64,000 nucleotides of DNA, taken from positions 591,013 through 655,012 of the forward strand of contig NZ_ACDZ02000014.1 of assembly GCF_000173915.1 (NCBI RefSeq), in the 5' to 3' direction. The position numbers were made by a program, and so were the translations under genes. Below, in pieces: positions 1 to 10,240 of this stretch; position 1 is the first letter of the stretch; every line of letters starts with the position of its first letter. The stretch is from Gemella haemolysans ATCC 10379. Its GTDB lineage: Bacteria > Bacillota > Bacilli > Staphylococcales > Gemellaceae. The notes under the pieces are model-generated. The model saw nothing but the letters and a program-made list of their open reading frames with translations, was not told the DNA's origin and did no database searches.

Positions 1-34
1 TTGTATTTATTGAGTACTTATTTCTTTATATCTA

Positions 35-75
35 AATAAAAACCCCAAGGTATAAGTATATTATACCTCGAGGTT
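35..75 (-). terminator. Terminator of the metalloprotease-like surface protein gene
   Basis: An inverted repeat with arms of about 15 nt (AACCTCGAGGTATAA against TTATACCTTGGGGTT, one internal mismatch region) is followed on the minus strand by a T-rich run. It lies about 55 bp past the stop codon of the leftward surface-protein gene, as expected for a rho-independent terminator. Confidence 0.8.
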
Positions 76-130
76 TAAATATTATTTCAATAAACATAGA
101 TTAAGATTTTAATCTTATATCCAACAATTA

Positions 131-2632
131 CTAGTTTTGTTTATCTTTTCTTTTTAGTCTTGCAGCTACTGCTAAAGCTACTAATCCTGCCACAGTTGCC
201 ACACCTGTTTGACTTTCACCTGTATTAGGTAAAGTTTTTAATCCATTTGAATTAACTCTTGGACTTTGTAAATTAGATTGGTTATTTGATGAACCTGGAG
301 CTTTGTCTCCTGGATTTGGCGTATCTCCTAGACCCGGTTTCGGATCTGGTTTTGGTTTATCCCCTGGAGCCGGTTTCGGATCTGGTTTTGGTCCATCTCC
401 TGGAGCTGGTTTCGGATCTGCTATTGGTCCATCTCCTGGAGCTGGTTCTGGATTTGGTTTTGGTTTATCTCCTAGACCCGGTTTCGGATCTGGTTTTGGT
501 TTATCTCCTGGACCTGGAATTGGTTTTGGTTTTGGTTCATTATTCTCTACTTTACTTCCTACAAGGATTATCTCTTTTATAGAATTTTTAATTATCCTTT
601 CGCTTACCTGAGTAGTTAATTCTCCTGTCTCTTTATTTACTAATAAATATGATGAAATTTTTAATATTTCCCCATTCACACCAGATTGTAGTACTTTTCT
701 CATACCTTTAGGTAATGTACTGTCTATTCTTTCTTCAGTATCGTATGCTACTCGAATAATTTCTTCTTTTGGTTTAGTCCCTAAAACTACTTTCCCGTCT
801 TGAACATCTACATGAGTTTCTTTTATTGTGTTTATTTCTACTTTTCCTTCAGTAGGTTGTTCAAATAATTTATTATATAGATTTGCAAAATAATACTCTG
901 CTTTATCCATCGGTGAGAATGCATCCTTGTATCTTTCATCTTCAGGATAAATTCTCTTTATATTTTCTGGAGAATTAGTATCAATGATATATCTTGGATA
1001 ATCTTTACCAAATACACGTTTGAATATATATCTACCCAAATGTTCTGCAAATGCTTCTTCTTTATTTTCTGTAAAATATTTTGGATAAGGATTTGCATTT
1101 TTAAAATACTTATTATATACATCCTCGTATTCCTTACTATTTCGGAAACCTTGTACTTCTCTTCTAAGATATATTTCTGGAGATATTTCTTCCGAAGGAC
1201 CGAATGCTAATACCTCTGGTAGATTAAAACCTCCACTATAATCGATTATATGACCAATTTCATGTAATAAAACAAACAACATTGTTATAGGTTGATTATG
1301 CTCTTTAGTATATTTAAGCCTTATACTTTCATTATATCCATTAGCCAATCCTTGTGGTTTATCTAATTTGTCTGCATGTGGAAGATCCTTATCTGTAACT
1401 ATTAAATTAACAAGATTTTTTCTATACTCATATGGAATTTTTTCTATTCCTTCTTCAAATTTCTTTTTTATATCATCAGGAATATTTCCTTCATATCTTA
1501 TATTTAATTTTTCTTTTGTTCCTTTAGAAGAATTAAATCGTCGAGTAATACTTTGAAATACTACCTCTCCTTCTTTGCTCAGCATTTCCTGATACTCATT
1601 TAATTTACCTAATTTACTTATGGCTAATTTAAATCTCAAATAATTCGCTTTTACATCAGCATACATCCCATCAGTGATTATATTCTTGGCAAAATAATTT
1701 CTAATATTCTCTTTTTCTAACTTATTATCTTTATTTATCATTGATAAATGGTTTGTAGTATTAAATTCTACAAGATAATTAAAGCTATTTGTTAGTAATA
1801 AATTATAAAAATCTTCATCTTTTTCTAATGAATAATCTCTCAAACCATCGATACTAGTTACTTTCCCTAGCGCTCCTTTTCTTAAAGCACTATTCTCTGG
1901 ATCTAACATTTCTGGTGTTAGAATCGTAATATTTTGTTGAGAATCAACTAGTTTTAAAGTTGTATTTTCACTATGCACTAATTCTCTAGCACTAATTTTA
2001 TCTGTAATATTCTGATTTTTGGGAACTGATACAAATAATTTATTTATTTGTATCTTATCACTTGGAAGTTCTTTAGACTCATCTTTTGAATATAAATTTT
2101 CATTAGAATATACATAGATATTAGAGTAAAGCGCTTTTTCTACATCTTTTCCTAAATCAAATTTTGGTGAAGTTACCACTTTGAATGTTGTTATTTTAGT
2201 TGTTTCTCCATCTTTAGCTTCTTTAACTACTTCTCTTGTTCCGAAATCCTTAGTATCATCAACAACATATTCTACTTTAGACTTTTCAATTTTTCTTTCA
2301 ATTTGTGGCTTAGTTCCTAAAACTACTTCACTTTCAGTAGGTTCTTTTCTTTCAGCAATTTTATTACCATCTTTTTCGATAAGTTTAAGAGAACCATTTT
2401 CTCCTTTAGTTTTTAACTCTCTATAACCAACATCTTTTGTTTCATCAGCAGTATATTTAATAGGACTTTCTAGCGTCCTCTCTTCACTGATTACATCAGC
2501 AGCATATGTAATATTATTATGTTGATATATTGCTTCTCCTCCTGCTATTGCAAGAAATGTTACTACAGCAATTTTTGCAGAAAAAGTTCCAATTTTAGTT
2601 TTTCTTATAGAATATATATTATCTTTTTTCAA
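131..2632 (-). CDS. LPXTG-anchored G5-domain surface protein with HEXXH metalloprotease domain
   Basis: An 833-aa cell-wall protein. The N-terminus has a YSIRK-type signal (YSIRKTKIGTFSA), which in Gram-positives directs septal secretion. Residues about 50-150 look like two G5-type modules, each ending in a VVLGTKP or similar motif. The central region holds HEIGH at H457-H461, and a second EEAFAEHLGRY motif near residues 525-533 could supply the third zinc ligand. This gluzincin arrangement resembles the anthrax lethal-factor-like (ATLF) domain family. Another G5-like segment (VVLGTKPKEE) follows, then a Pro/Lys/Gly/Asp repeat that would span the wall, and LPNTG with a hydrophobic helix and an RLKRKDK tail for sortase. 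A secreted, wall-bound protease is therefore likely; the substrate is unknown. It follows the PgrA-like gene in the same direction, with a hairpin between them. Confidence 0.8.
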   Translation of the reverse strand: MKKDNIYSIRKTKIGTFSAKIAVVTFLAIAGGEAIYQHNNITYAADVISEERTLESPIKYTADETKDVGYRELKTKGENGSLKLIEKDGNKIAERKEPTESEVVLGTKPQIERKIEKSKVEYVVDDTKDFGTREVVKEAKDGETTKITTFKVVTSPKFDLGKDVEKALYSNIYVYSNENLYSKDESKELPSDKIQINKLFVSVPKNQNITDKISARELVHSENTTLKLVDSQQNITILTPEMLDPENSALRKGALGKVTSIDGLRDYSLEKDEDFYNLLLTNSFNYLVEFNTTNHLSMINKDNKLEKENIRNYFAKNIITDGMYADVKANYLRFKLAISKLGKLNEYQEMLSKEGEVVFQSITRRFNSSKGTKEKLNIRYEGNIPDDIKKKFEEGIEKIPYEYRKNLVNLIVTDKDLPHADKLDKPQGLANGYNESIRLKYTKEHNQPITMLFVLLHEIGHIIDYSGGFNLPEVLAFGPSEEISPEIYLRREVQGFRNSKEYEDVYNKYFKNANPYPKYFTENKEEAFAEHLGRYIFKRVFGKDYPRYIIDTNSPENIKRIYPEDERYKDAFSPMDKAEYYFANLYNKLFEQPTEGKVEINTIKETHVDVQDGKVVLGTKPKEEIIRVAYDTEERIDSTLPKGMRKVLQSGVNGEILKISSYLLVNKETGELTTQVSERIIKNSIKEIILVGSKVENNEPKPKPIPGPGDKPKPDPKPGLGDKPKPNPEPAPGDGPIADPKPAPGDGPKPDPKPAPGDKPKPDPKPGLGDTPNPGDKAPGSSNNQSNLQSPRVNSNGLKTLPNTGESQTGVATVAGLVALAVAARLKRKDKQN

Positions 2633-2674
2633 CGTTTCTCTCCTAATTCTATTTTATAACGTATTTATTTAAAT

Positions 2675-2705
2675 GTAGGATAGAGATTATTATCTCATAT
2701 CCTAC
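2675..2705 (-). terminator. Hairpin between the two surface protein genes
   Basis: A near-perfect inverted repeat (GTAGGATATGAGAT against ATCTCTATCCTAC) sits just past the stop of the PgrA-like gene and 43 bp before the start of the next gene. The following run on the minus strand is AT-rich but not a clean T-tract. It may act as a terminator or partial attenuator, leaving the downstream gene with its own weak promoter or readthrough. Confidence 0.6.
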
Positions 2706-2724
2706 ACTTATTGATTTTTACTAT

Positions 2725-5487
2725 TTAGTTTCCTTTAGCTTTTTTTCTTAATCTTGCAGCTACTGCTAAAGCTACTAAGCCTGCTACAGTTGTCATACCA
2801 TTTTCACTTTCACCTGTATTAGGTAAAGTTTTTAATCCATTTGAATTAACACTTGGACTTTGTAAGTTAGGTTGGTTATTTGATGAACCTGGAGCTTTAT
2901 CTCCCGGATTTTTTCTTGGGTTATCTCCTAGGTTGCCACCAAGGTTATCTCCTGGGTTGTCTCCTGGTTTCTTAGTTCCTACTAATACTACTTCATCTAC
3001 TACTTCTTCAAGTATCGTTTCTTGAGTTACTACATCTAACACTTTTCCATTTTCTGATAGTGTTATTGTTTTAATTGATTTACGACCTTTTTTACCTTTT
3101 ACTTTAACGATACGTTTTCCTTCTTCTAATGTTGGATTGTTTTGTTCAATAGTTTTATAATTAACATCTTCTTCTTTTACTTCTTCTTTAATATCTATAA
3201 AAGGTTTTGGATCTATAGGTGGCTCTTGCTTACGTTCATTTGTATAGATTTCTAATAAACGATTATATTCTTTTTCTAAATCTTTTAATTCAGATATTAA
3301 TTTTTGTAATTGATCATTTAATTTTGTTTGAGTTTGTAAAAGATTTGTCAGCTTATTCACTATATCTTGAAGTTGAGCTTTCACTTTAACTAGTTCTTTT
3401 TCATTTTCTGTAAGTTTAACTACTTTATCTTCCATATCTTTTTTCTTTTTATTTAAAGATTGGATTTTATCTATAATTTTGTTCAGATCTTCGTGTTTAT
3501 CTTTAGAAGCTTTTAGAGCATCATCATATTCTTTTTGTGCTCTATTTGCATCAGCTTTAGCTTTGTTTAATTCATCATGTTTTTGTTTTTGAACATTTAA
3601 AGCATCTTTTAATGCTTTTTGTTTAGAATCTTGATCTGCTGTTGCATTTCTTAAATTTTCTTCAGCTTTTTGCTTTTCTTTTTCTACATCTTGTAAATCT
3701 TTTGCAGCTTTATTAAATCTATTTTGAGCATCTTGTGTTTTTTCTTTAATTTTGTTTAATTCATCAACTTTGTTTTGAGCGTCAGTAACGTCTTTAGTTG
3801 CTACATCTAGTGCTTTTTGAGCATCATTTAACGCTTTATTGGCAGTATCTAGATTTTTTTCTTTTTCGCGAATTTCAGCTTCAGTACTTATATGAATTAA
3901 TTCTAAAGTATCTTTAGAATTCGCACTAAATTTTTCTTTCCAAATTTCTCTATCATGATGTGAATATTTATTAATACTTGCAATAGAAATTCTAAGTTGA
4001 TCAAGGTTCAAAATAGCATATGAAGGATAACTCGTGATAGCAAATCCAACTGCCATCGTATCATCATCACTTAACAAATGCTTAGCATGACCGTAGTGTC
4101 CAGTCATATGAGCTTCATAATAAAATCCAAGTAAACTATCATGTAACTGATCAAATAAGTATCGTCTTGAAATATATCTATTATCTGTTATTTTAACAGG
4201 AATATAAGTTAGACTTTCAAACCTATTATACGTATTGCCATGATTATATTTATCAATACCAGCATGAAACGCTGCAGTATTCAATGCTTTATGATGGTGT
4301 TCTATTTTATTAAAATCCTCATCCATAGTAATTTTAGTAGCTTCACGAATAAATCTTTGAACATTTAAATTAACTTTTTGTGCCTGTTTACCAAACTGTT
4401 CACGAATTTGATTATTTAACATCGCTACATATTGTGAAAACATAATATTATCTTCTTCAGATAAATTCCTAATATCAACTTTTTCATCATCTTTATAGGA
4501 TAAATCAGTTGATACTTTAGAACGTCCTTTTGACAATATTTCTTCTTCAATTTTAACCAACTCTTTCATTTTCGTAAGTCTAAAATCAAAATCATCAGAA
4601 TCAAAAAATTCTTTAAGTCCTGCTACAAATCTAGAATCTAGGCTTGCATTCATTTTAATTCCTTTTATACCAAATGGATATTTAGCTTTTTCTAAATCTA
4701 AAGCTATATCTTGCAACATACGTTTTGCATCTGAGAGCTCTCCAGATTTTGTCACTTTTATTTCTTTTTCCGTATTTAAATCATTATTAGCGTCTACTTT
4801 ACTTGCTGCTAATTTTCTATCATGTTCTTTAGCTTGATCTAATTCTATTTGTGCTCTGTTTTTTTTATTCTGATTTTCATTAACAATTTTCTCAGCTTCT
4901 GTAAATTTCTTTTTCGCTATATCTTTTTGAGCAGGATCAAATGCTTTTTTCTTAAGATCCACATTTTTATCAGCTTCATCTGCTGCTTTTTGAGCATCTT
5001 TAACTTTTTCATCTGCAGCATTTTTAGTACTTAGTTTAGCCGTTTTATCTTTTTGTGCTTGGTCAAATTCTTGCTCTTTAGTAGCTTTATCTGTTTCAGC
5101 TTTTTTTATATCATTTTTCACACCTTCAATTACATCTGGTGTTATTTTTTTACCTTCATCAATATCTTTTACTAAAGAATCGACTTTTTTTTCTAATTCA
5201 TTTTTTTCATTCTGAGAATTTGTAACTTCATTTTTATTAACATCTACTTCTTTAGTTTTATTATCGATTTCGACTTTTTTGTCATCTACTTTTTTCTTTT
5301 CATCTAATACTTGTGCATCAGAGACAGTATATGTTTTATCTTGTTTAACAGTTGTTTCCACAGGGACATCCGCTGCTTGAGCTTGTGACCCAGTGTAACT
5401 AGCTCCTACTATCGTTAAACCTAATAATACCGAGGCTGTTCCGATTTTATTTTTTCTTAAAGAAAATCTTTGCTTTCTTTTTATCAT
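2725..5487 (-). CDS. LPXTG-anchored coiled-coil SEC10/PgrA-like surface protein
   Basis: A long wall-anchored coiled-coil protein. I place the start at the ATG at 5487 (MIKRKQRFSLRKNKIG), which has GGAGG upstream; an upstream in-frame ATG at 5523 would translate the ribosome binding site. The YSIRK-like signal and an Ala-rich cleavage region lead into Lys/Glu/Asp-rich coiled coils (about residues 60-260). A globular domain of about 230 residues follows, with HHHKALNTAAFHAG and GHYGHAKHLL, matching the SEC10/PgrA surface-exclusion family known from enterococcal plasmids. Then come more coiled coils, a G5-like module ending in VVLVGTKKPG, a short Gly/Asn/Pro repeat and LPNTG with a membrane helix. 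Its chromosomal role is probably adhesion or aggregation, but this is inferred. It sits downstream of the Rgg-like regulator. Confidence 0.8.
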   Translation of the reverse strand: MIKRKQRFSLRKNKIGTASVLLGLTIVGASYTGSQAQAADVPVETTVKQDKTYTVSDAQVLDEKKKVDDKKVEIDNKTKEVDVNKNEVTNSQNEKNELEKKVDSLVKDIDEGKKITPDVIEGVKNDIKKAETDKATKEQEFDQAQKDKTAKLSTKNAADEKVKDAQKAADEADKNVDLKKKAFDPAQKDIAKKKFTEAEKIVNENQNKKNRAQIELDQAKEHDRKLAASKVDANNDLNTEKEIKVTKSGELSDAKRMLQDIALDLEKAKYPFGIKGIKMNASLDSRFVAGLKEFFDSDDFDFRLTKMKELVKIEEEILSKGRSKVSTDLSYKDDEKVDIRNLSEEDNIMFSQYVAMLNNQIREQFGKQAQKVNLNVQRFIREATKITMDEDFNKIEHHHKALNTAAFHAGIDKYNHGNTYNRFESLTYIPVKITDNRYISRRYLFDQLHDSLLGFYYEAHMTGHYGHAKHLLSDDDTMAVGFAITSYPSYAILNLDQLRISIASINKYSHHDREIWKEKFSANSKDTLELIHISTEAEIREKEKNLDTANKALNDAQKALDVATKDVTDAQNKVDELNKIKEKTQDAQNRFNKAAKDLQDVEKEKQKAEENLRNATADQDSKQKALKDALNVQKQKHDELNKAKADANRAQKEYDDALKASKDKHEDLNKIIDKIQSLNKKKKDMEDKVVKLTENEKELVKVKAQLQDIVNKLTNLLQTQTKLNDQLQKLISELKDLEKEYNRLLEIYTNERKQEPPIDPKPFIDIKEEVKEEDVNYKTIEQNNPTLEEGKRIVKVKGKKGRKSIKTITLSENGKVLDVVTQETILEEVVDEVVLVGTKKPGDNPGDNLGGNLGDNPRKNPGDKAPGSSNNQPNLQSPSVNSNGLKTLPNTGESENGMTTVAGLVALAVAARLRKKAKGN

Positions 5488-5630
5488 AATTAATTTCCTC
5501 CATAAAAATATGTAAACAATCACTTTATAAAGATAATTTTATCATATAATATTGAGGTTAACATAAATCATGAAAAAATCGTCACATCACTGAATATAAA
5601 CTTCATATTTTACTCATTTATCTTCTCAAT

Positions 5631-5644
5631 ATGACAAATATGTC
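5631..5644. promoter_or_regulatory. Dyad upstream of the PgrA-like gene
   Basis: The sequence ATGACAAATATGTC is an imperfect dyad about 145 bp upstream of the PgrA-like gene start. It differs at only one base from the TGACAAATACGTC site at 6816-6828 upstream of the Rgg-like gene. Shared spacing and sequence suggest one regulator acts on both promoters; this is inference. Confidence 0.4.
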
Positions 5645-5696
5645 CTCTGAATTTTTTACAGTACACATTATTATCAGTTACCTAAAAACATAAAAA

Positions 5697-5731
5697 AAGA
5701 AACTAATTCGCTTATAGCAAATCAATTTCTT
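5697..5731 (-). terminator. Terminator of the Rgg-like regulator gene
   Basis: The inverted arms AAGAAATTGATTTGC and GCGAATTAGTTTCTT are followed on the minus strand by seven T residues, just after the regulator's stop codon. It is a standard rho-independent terminator and separates the regulator from the PgrA-like gene. Confidence 0.8.
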
Positions 5732-5756
5732 AAAAAATCTGTTTTTTTATTTATTT

Positions 5757-6683
5757 TTAAAATTCTATGTCTAAACCTGTTTTATTTACTTCATAAAAAT
5801 TTTTATAAGCGGCGTCTCTTAACCTTTTATGATAAGCATCACCAGTAATTTCCGCAACAATATTTTTATATTTTAAAACCTTATTAGCAAGATCAATACC
5901 TTCTTTTTTATTTTGGCGTAAATATACTGTAGCTAAAATTCTCAGTACTTCTACATAAAAATTCGTTTTTTCTATTAAAAAGAATTGTTCATCAAAAACT
6001 TCAATTGCCTCCTTACATCTTTTTTCAACTAATTCATAATAACCATTTCTTGATAAAAATGCTAACGATCCAATTAATAAATTACAATATGCACTACCAA
6101 CATATTGACTCAGATAATTCCTGACAGGAATATTTTGTAAACACTCTACAATAATTCTATCGATATATTCAATAGAATACTCTTCTCGTGAGGAGTATCC
6201 TATTAAAAAGTTAAGTCCGATTATTTCATTCCAACCTAATTTATTAGTTGACTCAATTATCTCCCTAATTATTCTCTTATTATCAGATATTTCTCTATCC
6301 TCTTCTCTCCAATTTGATGCATGTATAATCGATAAAATATCTATTCTTTTTGATAGTCCAATTTTATTTTTCTTTAGTTCCTTTTTACATTCATTTACTA
6401 TCTTTGATTGAGAACCAGATTGCACATATCCACTAAGTTTTTTCGAAAATTCAGAATTTTCTATATAGGCATTGTCAAAATAATATACTAAATAATCCAG
6501 AAACCCTATACCACAATTTTCCAATAATTTCTCAAAAACTGCAATTGAAATACTAGTTTCATCAGCTTCAAAGCGCATTAATGTTCTCGTAGAGATTACA
6601 TCGCCTGCGACATCTTTTAACTTATACCCTCTCTCCTCTCTAAGTTTTTTAAAAATACTTCCATGCAAATTCTTTTCATCCAT
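5757..6683 (-). CDS. Rgg/MutR-family transcriptional regulator
   Basis: A 308-aa protein with an N-terminal XRE-type helix-turn-helix (about residues 9-65: FKKLREERGYKLKDVAG, then STRTLMRFEADETSISI), where the LMRFE motif is typical of Rgg/GadR/MutR regulators. The remaining 240 residues are helical and TPR-like, as in regulators that bind short peptide pheromones. The length fits the family (about 280-310 aa). The start ATG has GGAGATAAGA upstream. The gene lies directly upstream of the PgrA-like surface gene in the same orientation, with related dyads in both upstream regions, so it probably regulates that gene and itself. No conventional pheromone gene is obvious next to it. Confidence 0.8.
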   Translation of the reverse strand: MDEKNLHGSIFKKLREERGYKLKDVAGDVISTRTLMRFEADETSISIAVFEKLLENCGIGFLDYLVYYFDNAYIENSEFSKKLSGYVQSGSQSKIVNECKKELKKNKIGLSKRIDILSIIHASNWREEDREISDNKRIIREIIESTNKLGWNEIIGLNFLIGYSSREEYSIEYIDRIIVECLQNIPVRNYLSQYVGSAYCNLLIGSLAFLSRNGYYELVEKRCKEAIEVFDEQFFLIEKTNFYVEVLRILATVYLRQNKKEGIDLANKVLKYKNIVAEITGDAYHKRLRDAAYKNFYEVNKTGLDIEF

Positions 6684-6812
6684 TTCTTATCTCCTAAATT
6701 TTAATATTAAGAATAATTTATAACTATTTTTTTCTACAAATAAATACATTAAAGATTATTAAAATAGTCTTTTCACATATATTTTACCATTTAATTAATA
6801 CTTATTTTAATT

Positions 6813-6890
6813 ACGTGACAAATACGTCATATTCTAATCTATTTTCTCTATATCTATAAAAATAACTACACTACGTGACATTTTCGTCAC
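6813..6890. promoter_or_regulatory. Paired dyads upstream of the Rgg-like gene
   Basis: Two inverted repeats 60 bp apart lie in the intergenic region: TGACAAATACGTCA (6816-6829) and GTGACATTTTCGTCAC (6875-6890, perfect 5-bp arms). Both are preceded by TACG/ACG and share TGAC...GTCA half-sites. A related copy occurs upstream of the PgrA-like gene at 5631. They look like operator sites for a dimeric regulator such as the adjacent Rgg-like protein. Confidence 0.5.
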
Positions 6891-6931
6891 CTTTTTTTTT
6901 GTATTTTTCAATATAATTTTTACAAAAATAA

Positions 6932-6962
6932 ACTTCGAGGTATAGTATAATTACCTCAAAGT
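6932..6962 (-). terminator. purA terminator
   Basis: The minus-strand hairpin ACTTTGAGGTA/TACCTCGAAGT has a 9-nt loop and is followed by TTATTTTT. It begins about 20 bp after the purA stop codon. Confidence 0.85.
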
Positions 6963-6984
6963 CTACTTATCATTTCATTTTATT

Positions 6985-8274
<1,290 letters not shown>

Positions 8275-8311
8275 TTACGCCTCCTGAAAGCAATTATTTT
8301 TTCCATTAATA

Positions 8312-8339
8312 ATTATATCACAAATACAGACGTTTACAA
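8312..8339 (-). promoter_or_regulatory. purA promoter
   Basis: Read on the minus strand, TTGTAA and TATAAT are separated by 16 nt, with TG one base before the -10 (TGATATAAT), an extended -10. It lies about 40 bp upstream of the purA start codon. Confidence 0.75.
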
Positions 8340-8473
8340 CCGTTTTTTATAAAAAACTCAAAATTATCGGACAATTTAATCTATTTTCACAGTTCATACA
8401 CTTTTATGCGTTTTCATTAAAGACAATTATCAACTATATCAAATATTTAATACTAAACATAAATACAAAAAAT

Positions 8474-8507
8474 AACCTGAGAATCAGTTTATACTAATTC
8501 TCAAGTT
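8474..8507 (-). terminator. Terminator at the end of the pur operon (after fhs)
   Basis: The minus-strand arms AACTTGAGAAT and ATTCTCAGGTT are followed by ATTTTTTG. It sits about 40 bp past the fhs stop and closes the long purE-to-fhs transcription unit. Confidence 0.85.
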
Positions 8508-8545
8508 ACTTATTCTTTTAATTTTAATCTGTCATATATTTTATA

Positions 8546-10201
8546 TTAGAAGATTCCAACTATTGTTTCTGTTTCTTCATCAATATCTATATTTAAAGCA
8601 CTTGGTACTTTTGGAAGTCCTGGCATTGTTAACACCTTGTTCGCATAAGCTACTACGAATCCAGCACCACTACGTAGTTTAACATCGTTGATAGTAATAT
8701 TAAATCCTGTAGGACGACCTTTGATCTTCGCATTATCTGTTAATGAAGCTGGTGTTTTTGCCATACATACTGGTAAATGCTTGAATCCAAGACTTTCGAT
8801 TCTTTCGATTTCAGCTTTAGCTTCATCAGAGAAGTTAACTCCATCAGCTCCATAAATCTCACGACATACTGTTTCGATTTTTTCAGTAATTGAAGCTTCA
8901 TCTTTGTATAATAATTGTAGTTCTTTGTCATTTCCTTCAACAGCTTTTACTACTTTTTCTGCTAGGTCTACTCCACCAAGTCCACCTTTTTCCCATACTT
9001 CTGTACGAGAGAATTCTACGCCTTGTTCTTTAGCCCAGTTTTCTAGGAATGCTAATTCTTTTTCTGTATCAGTAACAAAGACATTTAGAGCTACCACTAT
9101 CGGTAAATTGAATTTACGTAAGTTTTCGATGTGTTTTTCTAAGTTTTGAACACCTTTAGCTAATGCTTCTAAGTTTTCTTCTTTTAGATCTTTTTCTTCA
9201 ATGTCACCGTGTAGTTTTAATGCTTTAACTGTTGCTACTACTACAGCTGCCTTTGGTTTAAGACCCGCCTTACGACATTTAATGTTTAAGAATTTCTCAG
9301 CTCCTAGGTCAGCTCCAAATCCTGCTTCTGTAATTACGTAATCAGCAAATTTTAAAGCTGTTTTTGTAGCTAAGATTGAATTACATCCGTGCGCAATATT
9401 TGCGAATGGTCCACCGTGAATAATCGCTGGGTTGTTCTCTAATGTTTGAACAATATTCGGTTTAATTGCATCTTTTAATAATGAAGTTATTACACCTTCA
9501 ATTTTCAAATCTTTTAGGTAAACTGGTTCACCTTTTTTATTATAAGCTACAAGGATATTGCTTAATTTTTCTTTAAGATCAGCAATTCCTTCTGACAGAC
9601 ATAGAATAGCCATTACTTCACTAGCTACAGTAATATCAAAACCATCAAGGCGTTCTAGGTCTGTTCCTGCATTTACTTTAATATGACGTAAATCACGAGC
9701 GTTCATATCCATAACACGGTTAAAAACGATTTTATCTATTTCTAATTCGTTTCCTTGGAATACGTGGTTATTTACTAATACTGCGATTGCATTGTGAGCT
9801 GTAGTAATAGCGTGCATATCTCCAGTAAAGTGAAGGTTTATATCTTCCATCGGTACTACTTGAGCATATCCTCCACCAGCTGCTCCACCTTTTCTTCCTA
9901 ATACAGGACCTAAAGATGGTTCACGTAGTGCTACACAAGATTTTTTCCCGATTCTATTTAATCCATCAGATAAACCGATAGTTACAGTACTTTTCCCTTC
10001 TCCACTTGATGTTGGATTAATAGATGTAACTAATACTAGTTTTGCATCGTCATTAATGTCTTTTTTAATATTTTTTGTTTGGATTTTTGCTTTGTGATTT
10101 CCGTATAATATTAAATCTTCTTCTTTTATCCCTAATTTACCTGCTACTTCAGCAATATGTTTCTTTTCACATTCGTTTGAAATTTGAAAGTCTGACTTCA
10201 T
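8546..10201 (-). CDS. fhs: Formate-tetrahydrofolate ligase
   Basis: Makes 10-formyl-tetrahydrofolate from formate, THF and ATP; this is the one-carbon donor used by PurN and PurH encoded upstream. The 551-aa length is near the usual 555. Visible signatures are the ATP-binding loop TSINPTSSGEGKSTVTIGL (about residue 65), EPSLGPVLGRKGGAAGGGYAQ, and FTGDMHAITTAHN. It is the last gene of the pur operon, 39 bp downstream of purB, so the cofactor supply is co-transcribed with its consumers. Codon use matches its neighbours. Confidence 0.97.
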   Translation of the reverse strand: MKSDFQISNECEKKHIAEVAGKLGIKEEDLILYGNHKAKIQTKNIKKDINDDAKLVLVTSINPTSSGEGKSTVTIGLSDGLNRIGKKSCVALREPSLGPVLGRKGGAAGGGYAQVVPMEDINLHFTGDMHAITTAHNAIAVLVNNHVFQGNELEIDKIVFNRVMDMNARDLRHIKVNAGTDLERLDGFDITVASEVMAILCLSEGIADLKEKLSNILVAYNKKGEPVYLKDLKIEGVITSLLKDAIKPNIVQTLENNPAIIHGGPFANIAHGCNSILATKTALKFADYVITEAGFGADLGAEKFLNIKCRKAGLKPKAAVVVATVKALKLHGDIEEKDLKEENLEALAKGVQNLEKHIENLRKFNLPIVVALNVFVTDTEKELAFLENWAKEQGVEFSRTEVWEKGGLGGVDLAEKVVKAVEGNDKELQLLYKDEASITEKIETVCREIYGADGVNFSDEAKAEIERIESLGFKHLPVCMAKTPASLTDNAKIKGRPTGFNITINDVKLRSGAGFVVAYANKVLTMPGLPKVPSALNIDIDEETETIVGIF

Positions 10202-10240
10202 TTAATCTACCTCTTTTCTTTGAGTTTTATTTTATTATTT

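Noticed and set aside
303..611. A Gly/Pro/Phe-rich frame on the plus strand opposite the wall-spanning repeat of the surface protein
   Set aside because: It is the antisense of the Pro/Lys/Gly/Asp repeat in the real gene, with no ribosome binding site.
2181..2426. Hydrophobic plus-strand frame within the first surface protein gene
   Set aside because: It is a shadow frame opposite the G5 modules and has no ribosome binding site.
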